A stretch of DNA of 64,000 nt, taken from Aquisediminimonas sp031376385 (GTDB lineage: Bacteria; Pseudomonadota; Alphaproteobacteria; Sphingomonadales; Sphingomonadaceae). Of the stretch, positions 52,939 through 62,003 are shown in pieces (positions within the stretch are counted from its first letter, which is position 1; the number at the start of each line of letters is the position of its first letter). The DNA lies in the NCBI GenBank assembly GCA_031376385.1, contig JANMDQ010000023.1:124001-188000 (forward strand). The letters run 5' to 3'. The position numbers and the translations under genes are program-made. The notes beneath the pieces were generated by a model that was given only the letters and a program-made list of their open reading frames with translations, had not been told where the DNA came from and made no database searches.

Positions 52939-54008
52939 TTATCGGCGCAGGCCCTGCAGGGTCAGCCGCTGCGATCATGCTTGCCCGCAGCGGGGCGAAA
53001 CCGATGGTGCTGGAGGCTCAGCACGAACAAGGCGACGCGATTTGCGGCGGCTTTATCAGCTGGCGAACGATCCAATCGCTGAATGCACTGGGGCTGGAAA
53101 CAGCGGATTTGCGCGGCCATCCTGTATCCCGCGTGGCCCTATTTGCAGGTGGGAAGTCGGCCACTGCGCCTTTGCCCGCCGGAGCCATGGGCATCTCACG
53201 CAGGCGGCTCGATACATTACTGGCTGCCAAAGCGGTTGGAGAAGGGGCCGGATTAGAACGCGGCGTCTCAGTGCGGGGGCTGGGTGCTGACGGCAGTCTT
53301 ACGCTAAAGGACGGGGCGACAATGACCCCCGAAAGCCTGTTCATCGCGACTGGCAAACATGATCTGCGCGGTTTGGGGCGGGACCGGGACGAAGCCCCGA
53401 CGCTGGGCCTGCGTGTGCGCATTGCACCTCACCCGGCACTGCTTGCCATGATTGGCGACGCAATTGAGCTGCATTTATTTGATGGCGGCTATGCGGGCCT
53501 GATGCTGCAAGAAGATGGTAGCGCCAATCTCTGCATGGCCGTGCGCAAATCGGCGCTGACTGACGCGGGCGGCGACCCCAAGGTGTTGCTCGCCGGTCTT
53601 GCCGCTGAAAATGCGGCCTTGGGTGATCGGCTGGCCTATATGGACATCGCCCCCGGGGTTGATGCCGTGGCGGCAGTGCCTTATGGCTGGATCACGAATA
53701 GCACCGTTTCCGGGCAATTTCGCTTGGGTGACCAGGCCGCTTGCATTCCTTCGCTGGCCGGTGAGGGCAATGGTCTGGCACTGGCCAGCGGGATGGCAGC
53801 GGCGCGGCATTGGCTGGATGGAGGGGCTGGTTCCGCTCCCGAATATCAGCGCGCTTTTGCGCGCGCCGCGTGGCGCCCTGTGAGGACTGCAACGCTTCTC
53901 TGGCACTGGGCAGAGACACCGCGATTGGCGCCGATCATGCTCGCTGCGACTCGCCTTGCGCCGTCACTTGCCAAGCTTGCAGCGGCGATGACGCGTATTG
54001 GGCGTTGA
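52917..54008 (+). CDS. FAD-dependent oxidoreductase (ring hydroxylase-like) of the PKS cluster
   Basis: A 363-residue flavoprotein of the geranylgeranyl-reductase/monooxygenase type. The FAD-binding Rossmann motif is LIIGAGPAGSAAAIMLARSG at residues 8-27. The second site is FRLGDQAACIPSLAGEGNGLALASG (the GD motif). CGGFISWRT in the N-terminal part is typical of this subgroup. It probably hydroxylates the methylated resorcinol-type product to a hydroquinone/quinone, by analogy with SrsC. It begins inside the methyltransferase gene. Confidence 0.87.
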   Translation: MRQQHPLIIGAGPAGSAAAIMLARSGAKPMVLEAQHEQGDAICGGFISWRTIQSLNALGLETADLRGHPVSRVALFAGGKSATAPLPAGAMGISRRRLDTLLAAKAVGEGAGLERGVSVRGLGADGSLTLKDGATMTPESLFIATGKHDLRGLGRDRDEAPTLGLRVRIAPHPALLAMIGDAIELHLFDGGYAGLMLQEDGSANLCMAVRKSALTDAGGDPKVLLAGLAAENAALGDRLAYMDIAPGVDAVAAVPYGWITNSTVSGQFRLGDQAACIPSLAGEGNGLALASGMAAARHWLDGGAGSAPEYQRAFARAAWRPVRTATLLWHWAETPRLAPIMLAATRLAPSLAKLAAAMTRIGR

Positions 54009-54039
54009 AATTGAACGGTTTAGCCCACATATAGGCATC

Positions 54040-54435
54040 ATGGAAAAAATTGAACTGACCGAAGCGCAGTGGCGCGAACGCCTTACGCCTGAGCAATATC
54101 ATGTGCTGCGAGAGGCCGGTACTGAGCGCGCTTACGCCGGAACCTACACCTATAACAAGGACACAGGTGTCTATGATTGCGCTGGCTGTGGCTCTGCCTT
54201 GTTTCAAAGTGAAACGAAGTTTGAATCCGAATCTGGTTGGCCCAGCTTTACCCGACCAATCACGCCTGAGGCTGTGACGGAACACCGCGACATCAGCTAC
54301 GGTATGGTCCGCGTTGAAGTCTGCTGCACGGCTTGCGGCGGCCATTTGGGCCATGTTTTCCCCGATGGCCCCCGCGAAGACACCGGTCTGCGCTATTGCA
54401 TCAACAGTCTTGCACTGGATTTTGACAAAGCCTGA
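54040..54435 (+). CDS. msrB: Peptide-methionine (R)-S-oxide reductase
   Basis: A 131-residue enzyme starting at ATG 54040 (MEKIELTEAQWRERLTPEQY). The zinc ligands are C47/C50 (YDCAGCG) and C96/C99 (CTACGGHLGHVF). The catalytic cysteine is C120 in GLRYCINS, and GWPSFTRP forms the substrate pocket. It repairs the R-epimer of methionine sulfoxide in proteins. There is no signal peptide, so it is cytoplasmic. It lies 31 bp after the FAD enzyme; co-transcription is possible but functionally unrelated. Confidence 0.95.
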   Translation: MEKIELTEAQWRERLTPEQYHVLREAGTERAYAGTYTYNKDTGVYDCAGCGSALFQSETKFESESGWPSFTRPITPEAVTEHRDISYGMVRVEVCCTACGGHLGHVFPDGPREDTGLRYCINSLALDFDKA

Positions 54436-54475
54436 ACTTGTCTGCACCTCCGCTTATGCTTAGACCACGGCGGAT

Positions 54476-56488
54476 ATGGCCACACGCACCAAACAAAGTC
54501 GCAAGTCATCCAACCCCAAAAAACCGCGCGGATGGTTTTTCAAACTGGTGCGGGCAGCGCTGATCGCGGCGATGTTGGGCGTCGTGGCTTTAGCGGCAGC
54601 CATCTATTCCTCTTATTCCGATTTGCCGGATTATAGCGCGCTCAAACAGTCCCCCAATGGCCAAATGATCCGTGTTCGCGCGCTTGATGGCACTGTGATC
54701 GTGTCGATGGGGCCGGTTTACGGCGAATGGATCGCCTATAAATCCATCCCGGATGATATGGTGAAAGCCATGGTCGCTGTCGAGGATCGGCGGTTTGAAC
54801 AGCATCCAGGGGTTGACCCAATTGGCATTGCCCGATCTTTCAAAGTCCGCTGGGAAAAGGGGCGCTTCACCCAAGGCGGATCAACAATTACTCAGCAACT
54901 GGCGCGCAATCTTTTCCTGAGCAATGATCGCACATGGAACCGAAAGCTACGCGAAATCCTTATCGCCCTCGCCCTGGAGCGTAAGTTTAGCAAGGATCAG
55001 ATCCTCGAACTTTACCTGAACCGCGTCTATTTCGGCGGCGGTGCTTACGGGATTGACGCCGCATCACGCAAATTCTTCGGCCATCCCGCGCAGAGTCTGA
55101 GCTTAGCTGAATCCGCGATCATCGCTGGGCTGGTAAAAGCGCCGTCCAACTATTCACCGACAGCCGACGCGAAAGCCGCCATTGGTCGAGCCGGCGTCGT
55201 GCTGGCCACAATGGTCGATACCGGTGCCCTGACCCCAGCTGAGGCGAGCCGCACTGACCCTGCTGCCGTCAAACTAGCCCCCGAAGCCAAGCAAAACAGC
55301 GTCCGTTATTTCACTGATTGGGTACTGCCTCAGCTCGATATGCTGATCAGTGAAACTGAAGCGCCCATTGATGTCTGGACAACACTGGACGTCGGCATGC
55401 AAAACGCCGCTGACGCTGCGATCCGCGCCAATGTGCCCAAAGGGGCGCAAGGGGCGCTTGTCGCGCTGGACCGTGACGGAGCGATCCGCGCCATGGTCGG
55501 CGGCACGGATTATGTGACGTCTATCTACAATCGCTCAACCCAGGCCGTGCGACAGCCCGGATCGGCATTCAAACTGTTCGTTTATCTGGCCGCACTGGAA
55601 ACGGGCTATACCACGGAAACCAAAATGGTTGATGAAGCCGTGGATATCAACGGCTGGAAACCGCGCAACAGCAGCGGGCGATATTCGGGCGATGTCGATA
55701 TCCGCACGGCCTTCACTTATTCTCTCAATACCATTGCCGCCAAAATCGGCGCGGATGTCGGCACCTCCGCCATTGCCGAAATGGCGCGGCGCTTTGGCAT
55801 TACGACGCCTGTGAATACGCTTCCTTCGATGGTGCTCGGCACATCTGATGTGCGATTGATTGATTTGACACGCGCATATGCAGGGGTTGCAGCCAAAGGA
55901 GTGGCCGTCACGCCCTTTGGAATAATCAAAGTCACCAGCGAAGGCGGACGGGTGCTGTATCAGCATAAAGCCAGCCAAGGCCAACGACTGGTTGAGCCTT
56001 ATGTCGCCGCTGGGATGACGGATCTGCTGCAAACCGCAGTCAACACGGGCACCGGCAAAGCCGCGCAGATCGGTCGGCCTGTGGCAGGAAAAACTGGCAC
56101 CACGTCATCTAACAAAGATGGCTGGTTCATGGGCTTTTCCAGCGGTATCACCACTGGCGTCTGGATGGGCCGCGATGATGCCAAGCCCGTCCGCGATCTG
56201 CAAGGGGGCCGCGCGCCTGCAAGAGCTTTCTCCGCGTTTATGCGCTTCGCCGTGGCCAAGCGCAAAGTTGAGCAGTTCGACACCAAAGTGACTTTGCCCG
56301 ATTGGCAGTTGGAAACTGAAGAGGAAGTTTATTTCGGCGATCCTGATCAAGGGCAATTTGTCGATGAAAATGGCGATCCGGTGGGAACAGCCCCAACGAC
56401 ACCTCGGCAGGTTATCGAAGAACCGCGGTTTGACGAAGAAATGCTTGACGAAGTGCCAACGCGGCCAATGGTGGCGCCTGAGCCTTAG
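54476..56488 (+). CDS. Class A penicillin-binding protein (PBP1A family, short form)
   Basis: A 670-residue bifunctional peptidoglycan synthase. A basic cytoplasmic tail and one membrane helix (VRAALIAAMLGVVALAAAIYSSY) lead to GT51 with E103 (AVEDRRFEQHPGVD) and QGGSTITQQLARN. The transpeptidase has S363-A-F-K366, YSLNTIA (SxN) and K539-T-G541. It is shorter than ~800-residue PBP1A and lacks an obvious OB insert. The C-terminal tail is acidic and Pro-rich. Together with pbpC this is the second class A PBP in the window. Confidence 0.93.
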   Translation: MATRTKQSRKSSNPKKPRGWFFKLVRAALIAAMLGVVALAAAIYSSYSDLPDYSALKQSPNGQMIRVRALDGTVIVSMGPVYGEWIAYKSIPDDMVKAMVAVEDRRFEQHPGVDPIGIARSFKVRWEKGRFTQGGSTITQQLARNLFLSNDRTWNRKLREILIALALERKFSKDQILELYLNRVYFGGGAYGIDAASRKFFGHPAQSLSLAESAIIAGLVKAPSNYSPTADAKAAIGRAGVVLATMVDTGALTPAEASRTDPAAVKLAPEAKQNSVRYFTDWVLPQLDMLISETEAPIDVWTTLDVGMQNAADAAIRANVPKGAQGALVALDRDGAIRAMVGGTDYVTSIYNRSTQAVRQPGSAFKLFVYLAALETGYTTETKMVDEAVDINGWKPRNSSGRYSGDVDIRTAFTYSLNTIAAKIGADVGTSAIAEMARRFGITTPVNTLPSMVLGTSDVRLIDLTRAYAGVAAKGVAVTPFGIIKVTSEGGRVLYQHKASQGQRLVEPYVAAGMTDLLQTAVNTGTGKAAQIGRPVAGKTGTTSSNKDGWFMGFSSGITTGVWMGRDDAKPVRDLQGGRAPARAFSAFMRFAVAKRKVEQFDTKVTLPDWQLETEEEVYFGDPDQGQFVDENGDPVGTAPTTPRQVIEEPRFDEEMLDEVPTRPMVAPEP

Positions 56489-57183
56489 CCGCGCCCAAAT
56501 TGGTGCAGCATAGGCCCGTTCGCGCGCAACCAGTCCCGTGCAGGCTTTGGGTCTTCGCCCAAAAGTGCTGCGACCTTGGCATGAAATGCAGCACTATGAT
56601 CCATGTGCACCAAATGCGCGACTTCATGCGCGACCGTTGCCCGCAACACGAAGTCAGGTGCCAGAATTAAGCGCCAGCTGTAACGGATCGCACCAGTAGA
56701 AGAACAACTGCCCCAACGGCTGGTCGGATCACCGACGCCAACGGCGGTAACGGTGAGGCCGTGGGCAAGGGCAACCGCGCGGGTTTCCTCCGTCACGCGC
56801 GCCAATGCCTGAGCCTTGAGCCATCGGATAAGCCGCGCGGGTAGCACCTCCTCTGGCCCGCCAACACGGATACTGTCGGCCATAACCGCCACCTTTCGGG
56901 GATAGTCGGTGGACCAATCCAGCGGCAAGCGCGCATCCCCCAATGGCACCACCATGCCGGCACGGATCGGGCGAGACGGCGGCAATTTGCCCAGCTGATC
57001 CTCCACCCAGTCCCGCTTTTCCTCGACCCAGCGCATGGCCGGGCCAAGTGGCACAAAGCGGGGCAAAGTAAGACGCACTGCCCCGCCCCGCGCGTCCAGC
57101 CGCAAGTTCATCCGGCGCACTGAGGCGCGCTTGACAACCAATGGCAAACTGCGCCCGCCGCCGTGGAACAGCAGTTCAGCCAT
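56485..57183 (-). CDS. YgjP-type zinc metalloprotease (SprT-like/DUF45)
   Basis: A 232-residue protein starting at ATG 57183 (MAELLFHGGGRSLPLVVKRASVRRM), overlapping the upstream gene by eight bases. The N-terminal part has MNLRLDARGGAVRLTLP; the metal site is VAHEVAHLVHMDHSAAFH (HExxH plus downstream His), after SRWGSCSSTGAIRYSWRL. This is the DUF45/YgjP pattern. The substrate is unknown. Its stop overlaps the convergent PBP stop. Confidence 0.9.
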   Translation of the reverse strand: MAELLFHGGGRSLPLVVKRASVRRMNLRLDARGGAVRLTLPRFVPLGPAMRWVEEKRDWVEDQLGKLPPSRPIRAGMVVPLGDARLPLDWSTDYPRKVAVMADSIRVGGPEEVLPARLIRWLKAQALARVTEETRAVALAHGLTVTAVGVGDPTSRWGSCSSTGAIRYSWRLILAPDFVLRATVAHEVAHLVHMDHSAAFHAKVAALLGEDPKPARDWLRANGPMLHQFGRG

Positions 57184-57625
57184 CGTCGCTATCACTCTCA
57201 TTGGCCAACATCAGATGATCTTCCAAAGCTTCGACATCATCTTCGGACACGGTCCAGCCGCGCACTGATTTGCCCTGACGGTGTATCTCCTCCCGGTCTC
57301 CGCAAACCAGATGATGCCAATCAGGCAGCGGGTTGCCATCCCCGCGCAGCACATAAGCGCAAGTCGACGGCAGCCATTCAATCTCACGCGCCAGCTTTGG
57401 TGTCAGCGTGATGCAATCCGGCACATGAGAATGACGGTGCGCATAATCGCTGCATTGCCCGGCCCGCCGATCAAGCATCCGGCACGCGACATTGGTCGGG
57501 TAAAGGTCGCCGGTGTCTTCATCCTCCAGCTTGTGAATGCAGCATTTGCCACACCCATCGCACAGCGCCTCCCACTGCGCTTGATCAAGGGCTTCGAGCG
57601 GCAAGTCTTCCCAAAAGCGGCTCAT
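57176..57625 (-). CDS. YcgN-family cysteine-cluster protein
   Basis: A 149-residue protein with the family's cysteine pattern: LCDGCGKCCIHKLED, NVACRMLD, GQCSDYAHRHSHVPDCITL and STCAYVLRG. These cysteines probably bind a metal or iron-sulfur centre (UPF0153/YkgJ-like CxxCxxCC). The function is not established. It is translationally coupled on both sides: it starts in the stop of the SCO gene (ATGA) and its end overlaps the metalloprotease start. Confidence 0.92.
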   Translation of the reverse strand: MSRFWEDLPLEALDQAQWEALCDGCGKCCIHKLEDEDTGDLYPTNVACRMLDRRAGQCSDYAHRHSHVPDCITLTPKLAREIEWLPSTCAYVLRGDGNPLPDWHHLVCGDREEIHRQGKSVRGWTVSEDDVEALEDHLMLANESDSDDG

Positions 57626-58206
57626 TTTACCCAGCGGGCAAGCTCAATTGCCGTTTCGGCCGGCGTGCCGTCGTGCGGGATGATCGCCAGTGGTTCACCT
57701 TTGGGGCCATAGAGAATGGCGTTGTTGCTATGGTTTACCAGATAGCCGCCCTGCGCGCCCGGTTTGTCCCGTTCAAAATAGACGCCGTAGCGTGCGGCCA
57801 CAGCCTCTGTCTCAACTTCGGTTCCGGTAAGGCCAAGCAAACGCGGATGGAATGCGGCTGTGAATTGCTTCACTGCATCTGGTGTGTCCCGCTTAGGATC
57901 AACAGTGATGAAAAGGGGCTGGATCTTGTCTGCCGCAGCTTTATTCGTCTTTTCCAGCGCCGTTAACCCCTGCATCAACCGCGCTATATCCACTGGGCAA
58001 ACGTCTGGGCAAAACGTGTAGCCAAAATAAACCAGCCGATATTGGCCGGCAAAATCACTGTCCTTAACCGGCTTGCCGTCTTCGCTGGTGAGGGCAAAGG
58101 CCCCGCCCAGCCGCGCACCCTGCAAAGGCGGCGGGCCGTTGTCAGGCGCAGCGCTGCACGCCGACAGCAAAAGGGCGACGAGAAAGTGAAGCGGACGGTT
58201 CATCAT
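57622..58206 (-). CDS. SCO1/SenC-family copper chaperone
   Basis: A 194-residue lipoprotein-like protein (lipobox LLLSAC). It has the thioredoxin-fold SCO domain, with the copper site CPDVCP in YFGYTFCPDVCPVD and the distant His in YLVNHSNN. It delivers copper to the CuA site of cytochrome c oxidase, or reduces it, on the periplasmic side. It is the first gene of a three-gene coupled unit with the YcgN-like and metalloprotease genes. Confidence 0.93.
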   Translation of the reverse strand: MMNRPLHFLVALLLSACSAAPDNGPPPLQGARLGGAFALTSEDGKPVKDSDFAGQYRLVYFGYTFCPDVCPVDIARLMQGLTALEKTNKAAADKIQPLFITVDPKRDTPDAVKQFTAAFHPRLLGLTGTEVETEAVAARYGVYFERDKPGAQGGYLVNHSNNAILYGPKGEPLAIIPHDGTPAETAIELARWVK

Positions 58207-58288
58207 GCTGCTAGTCTTGCGTTGCTAGGCGCGTGAGCGCAAGAGGCGAATTCGTCGGATTCGCCGCATTGAAACTTAAGGTATCGCC

Positions 58289-58888
58289 ATGAAATCTCGT
58301 CTCATTTTTCCGGCTTTGCTGGTCGCTCTCATGGTGCCGACATCGGCAAGTGCGCAATTCTCTGACAGTTACAACTTTCTGAAGGCCATTCGCGACCGCA
58401 GCAAGGAAGGCAATAAAGCCATCACCATGATGCAAAAGCCCGGCACGGTGATCATTGATACCAAAGACATCACGACGGGGGAAACCGCGCTGCACATCGT
58501 CACCAAAGAGCGGGATTTGACGTGGATCAACTATCTGCTGGGGCTGGGGGCCAGGCCAGATATTCGTGACGGGCGCGGCAATACGCCGTTGATGATCGCC
58601 ACTCAAATCCGCTTTGTCGAAGGTGCTCAAGCCCTGATCAAACGCCGCGCGCAGGTCGATTTGGCCAATAGCGGCGGGGAGACACCCTTAATGCGCGCGG
58701 TTCAGCAGCGTGATTTGGCACTTGTCCGGCTTCTCCTCAATGCCGGGGCCAACCCAGACCGCGTCGATTCAATGGCCGGGCTTTCCGCGCGTGACTATGC
58801 AAAACGCGACACGCGCGGCCAGGCGATCCTGAAAATCATCGAAGAACCTAGAGCCAAACCCGCCGCCGTTTCCGGCCCGAAGCTGTAA
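58289..58888 (+). CDS. Exported ankyrin-repeat protein
   Basis: A 199-residue protein with a signal peptide (MKSRLIFPALLVALMVPTSASA). About four ankyrin repeats span ~60-185; the clearest are GETALHIVTKERDLTWINYLLGLGARPDIRD, GNTPLMIATQIRFVEGAQALIKRRAQVDLAN and GETPLMRAVQQRDLALVRLLLNAGANPDRVD. Exported short ankyrin proteins are common in sphingomonads and probably mediate protein contacts in the periplasm. It is followed 12 bp later by a long hairpin repeat. Confidence 0.9.
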   Translation: MKSRLIFPALLVALMVPTSASAQFSDSYNFLKAIRDRSKEGNKAITMMQKPGTVIIDTKDITTGETALHIVTKERDLTWINYLLGLGARPDIRDGRGNTPLMIATQIRFVEGAQALIKRRAQVDLANSGGETPLMRAVQQRDLALVRLLLNAGANPDRVDSMAGLSARDYAKRDTRGQAILKIIEEPRAKPAAVSGPKL

Positions 58889-58900
58889 TAGACCTGAATC

Positions 58901-58971
58901 CTCTGCGCCTCCGCGCCTCTGCGCGAAACCCGCTCTCTTTTTGGTTCGCGCAGAGGCGCGGAGGCGCGGAG
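58901..58971. repeat. 27-bp inverted repeat of CGCCTCYGCG type
   Basis: Left arm 58901-58927 and right arm 58945-58971 pair at 26 of 27 positions around a 17-base loop. The arms are iterations of CGCCTCYGCG, the same design as the repeat at 35144-35243. It begins 12 bases after the ankyrin gene stop and could serve as a transcript-end hairpin; the following bases are not U-rich. The rest of the 190-bp gap to the M16 gene shows nothing. Confidence 0.85.
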
Positions 58972-59078
58972 ACGATAAGATTTACACTTGTCTCATTTGA
59001 CCAACGGATGATTTCTGGTGACCAAACCCCTTGAGCTGGCGGGTTCGTGCGGGCAAAGGTCGTGCATAGTCTGTCGGG

Positions 59079-61949
59079 ATGATAGTGATGCGTTCAATTT
59101 TTGCTTTTGCTCTGTTGTTTGTCGCGGCGCCGGTTCTGGCTCAAAAAACGCCGCTGCCCGCCGCAACCCCCGCCTCAACCGAAGCGACAATTTCTGAACC
59201 TGTCCGCAAGGCCTGGGGCTTTGACAACAGCGATATCAAGCCCGACCCCGATGCACTTTACGGCGTGCTGCCAAACGGCATGCGTTATGTGGTGAAAAGA
59301 AACGCCACGCCCAAACATGCAGCCTCCATCCGGATGCGCGTGGACATGGGGTCAACGGCTGACTTGCCGGGGCAAGAAGGCGGCGCGCATTTTCTGGAAC
59401 ATATGGCCTTCAACGGGTCAAAACGCGTTCCTGAAGGCGAAATGATCAAGCTGCTGGAACGCGCTGGCCTTTCATTTGGTGCCGATACCAATGCGTATAC
59501 CAGCTTTGGTGAGACGGTTTACATGCTGGACCTGCCTCAAGTAACGCCGCAGTTGATCGACACGGCCCTGATGCTGATGCGGGAAACTGCAGGCGAACTG
59601 ACTCTTTCCCCCGCCGCTGTGGAGCGTGAGCGCGGCATCATTCTGGGCGAAATGCGCGCGCGGGAGAATTTCGGTTTGCGTCAATTCAAAGACCAAGTGA
59701 GTTTCCTTGTCCCCGGCACGCCAATTGCCCGCAGCCTGCCGATTGGCACAGAATCCAGCATTAAAGCCGTCACGCCTGCTGGCCTGCGCAAACTTTATGA
59801 CAGTTTTTACACGCCTGAACGAGCAACGCTGATTGTCGTGGGTGATACTGACCCGGTGGTGCTGGAAAAGCAGATCATTGCCAAATTCAGCGACTGGCGG
59901 GGCAAGGCAAAAGTCGACACGGACCCGATGTCAGCAACAATCGACAGGGGCAGACCCATTTCCACACGACTGTTTGTTGATCCTGACGTGCCAACTTCTG
60001 TGTCAATTACAGTCGTCACCCCGCTCCGCACGCAGCCCGACAGCGAAGCCCGGCGCGAACTTGTGGTGCGGGAATCGATTGGCGCTGGCATCTTGGGACG
60101 CCGCTTGGATGCGCTTTCCCGCAAGGCCGACGCGAAGTTTACCGGTGCTTCGGCGTCTATCGGTGATCTGATCTCAACCGCACAGTCCGCCAGCGTGACT
60201 GTAATTGCCAAGGATCGCGATTGGAAATCGGCGCTGAGCGTGGGCGAACAGGAATTGCGTCGCGCGCTGACCCACGGCTTCACCGATGCTGAAGTGAAGG
60301 AGCAAGTGGCCAATACCCAAACCGCACTCAGAAACGCGGCAGACCAGGCGTCAACGCGGCAAAGTGCTGGATTGGCAATTGGATTCATATCCGCAATCGA
60401 AAACAGCAGCATCGTCTCTATTCCGGCAGCCAACCTCGCACGGTTTGAAACCATGATGCCGCGCTTGACTGCTAACACCATTCAGGACGCATTCCGCAAG
60501 GCGTGGAACGGCGCAAGGCCGCTAATTTTCGTAGCGCATAATGAGGCGGTCTCTGAAGGCGAACAAACCATTGCCAGCCTATTCAATGACAGCGCCAAGG
60601 TGGCCGTTGCGCCACCGGCAGCGAATGACAATCAGGCTTTTGCGCACAGCAATTATGGCCCGGCTGGGAAGGTCGTGGCCGATAGCCGCATTGCTGACCT
60701 TGATATTCGCACCATCCGCTTTGCGAATAACATCCGCCTGAACATCAAGAAAACCGATTATGAAAAAGGCCGCATCAGGATCGGCGTGCGCGTCGGCGGC
60801 GGTCTGCTGGAATTTCCGCAAAGCCCCGATGGGCTGGGCATACTGATGAGTGCTGTGTTTTCAGCCGGAGGCACGACCAAACATAGCGCAGACGAATTGC
60901 AATCTATCCTTGCTGGCCGGGCGGTGTCAGGCGGCCTTAGCCCCGGGATGGACAGTTTTTCGGCCTATCGCACAACAACAGCCACTGATCTGGACCTGCA
61001 ACTGCAATTGACGGCAGCGTTCATCACTGCGCCAGGATATCGGCCAGAGGCTGAGGCCCAGTGGCGCAATATCGTCGGCGCGTTCCTGCCCACGCTGGAC
61101 AGCACACCAGGCGGCGTCGCCTCTCGCGATTTGCCACGCCTTCTCGCCAGTGGCGACACAAGGTTCGGGATCCCCAGCGAAACCGCACTTAAGGCGCTCA
61201 CCTTTGCCCAGCTAAAATCTGTGATCACGCCTGCCCTTTCGGGTGGCCCAATTGAAATTGCCATAGTTGGCGATGTGGATGAAGCTGTGGCCATTACTGC
61301 GGTAGCCAAGACATTCGGGGCGCTACCGAAACGGGAAGCGGAGCATCCAAGCTATGCCGCAGGCCGCGCTGTGCGCTTCCCAACGTCTCGCGCGCCCATT
61401 ACCTTGACCCACAGCGGCAAGCCAGACCAAGGCATTGCAATGACCATCTGGCCAACCACAGATGACGCGGACCACCGCCAAGAGGTGACGCTGGAGCTTC
61501 TCTCTCAGGTCATCCAGTTGCAAGTCACAGATGTGCTGCGCGAAAAAATGGGCGCGACTTATTCGCCGAGCGCTGGATCGGAGATGTCGTCCCTCTTCAA
61601 GGGCTATGGCCAGATGACCGTTTCCAGCACCGCAGAGCCTGCCAAGATGGATGAGATTTTCAAAGCAGTGGACGCGATTGCCGCTGGGCTAGCGACGAAA
61701 GCACCCTCGGCGGACCTCATCACCCGCGCGCGCAACCCGATGCTGGAAAGGATTGAACGCAACCGACGCGAAAATGGATATTGGATGGGCATAGTGGATG
61801 AGGCTCAGTCCCTCCCCAAGGACCTTCGCTATCCTCGGGATCAGGAACGGCTGCTGCGCGCGGTCACTGCGGCTGACCTGCAGGCAGCGGCCAAGCTATT
61901 CCTGAAACAGGGGTCGGAGTTGCGGGTCAAGATCGTGCCAAAAGGCTAG
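59079..61949 (+). CDS. M16-family zinc metallopeptidase
   Basis: A 956-residue two-lobed peptidase with a signal peptide (MRSIFAFALLFVAAPVLAQ from ATG 59088; 59079 is also possible). The N-terminal lobe has the inverted zinc motif H104-F-L-E-H108 (GGAHFLEHMAFNGS) and ERERGIILGEMRARE with the third ligand. The C-terminal lobe (~500-950) is the inactive partner with YSPSAGS. Large periplasmic M16 proteins of this type (PqqL-like) degrade imported peptides. It is a stand-alone gene. Confidence 0.93.
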   Translation: MIVMRSIFAFALLFVAAPVLAQKTPLPAATPASTEATISEPVRKAWGFDNSDIKPDPDALYGVLPNGMRYVVKRNATPKHAASIRMRVDMGSTADLPGQEGGAHFLEHMAFNGSKRVPEGEMIKLLERAGLSFGADTNAYTSFGETVYMLDLPQVTPQLIDTALMLMRETAGELTLSPAAVERERGIILGEMRARENFGLRQFKDQVSFLVPGTPIARSLPIGTESSIKAVTPAGLRKLYDSFYTPERATLIVVGDTDPVVLEKQIIAKFSDWRGKAKVDTDPMSATIDRGRPISTRLFVDPDVPTSVSITVVTPLRTQPDSEARRELVVRESIGAGILGRRLDALSRKADAKFTGASASIGDLISTAQSASVTVIAKDRDWKSALSVGEQELRRALTHGFTDAEVKEQVANTQTALRNAADQASTRQSAGLAIGFISAIENSSIVSIPAANLARFETMMPRLTANTIQDAFRKAWNGARPLIFVAHNEAVSEGEQTIASLFNDSAKVAVAPPAANDNQAFAHSNYGPAGKVVADSRIADLDIRTIRFANNIRLNIKKTDYEKGRIRIGVRVGGGLLEFPQSPDGLGILMSAVFSAGGTTKHSADELQSILAGRAVSGGLSPGMDSFSAYRTTTATDLDLQLQLTAAFITAPGYRPEAEAQWRNIVGAFLPTLDSTPGGVASRDLPRLLASGDTRFGIPSETALKALTFAQLKSVITPALSGGPIEIAIVGDVDEAVAITAVAKTFGALPKREAEHPSYAAGRAVRFPTSRAPITLTHSGKPDQGIAMTIWPTTDDADHRQEVTLELLSQVIQLQVTDVLREKMGATYSPSAGSEMSSLFKGYGQMTVSSTAEPAKMDEIFKAVDAIAAGLATKAPSADLITRARNPMLERIERNRRENGYWMGIVDEAQSLPKDLRYPRDQERLLRAVTAADLQAAAKLFLKQGSELRVKIVPKG

Positions 61950-62003
61950 CCAACGCGCCGCAATCGCGCCATGAGCACCGGCACTTAACGAGAGGATCCG
62001 TCC

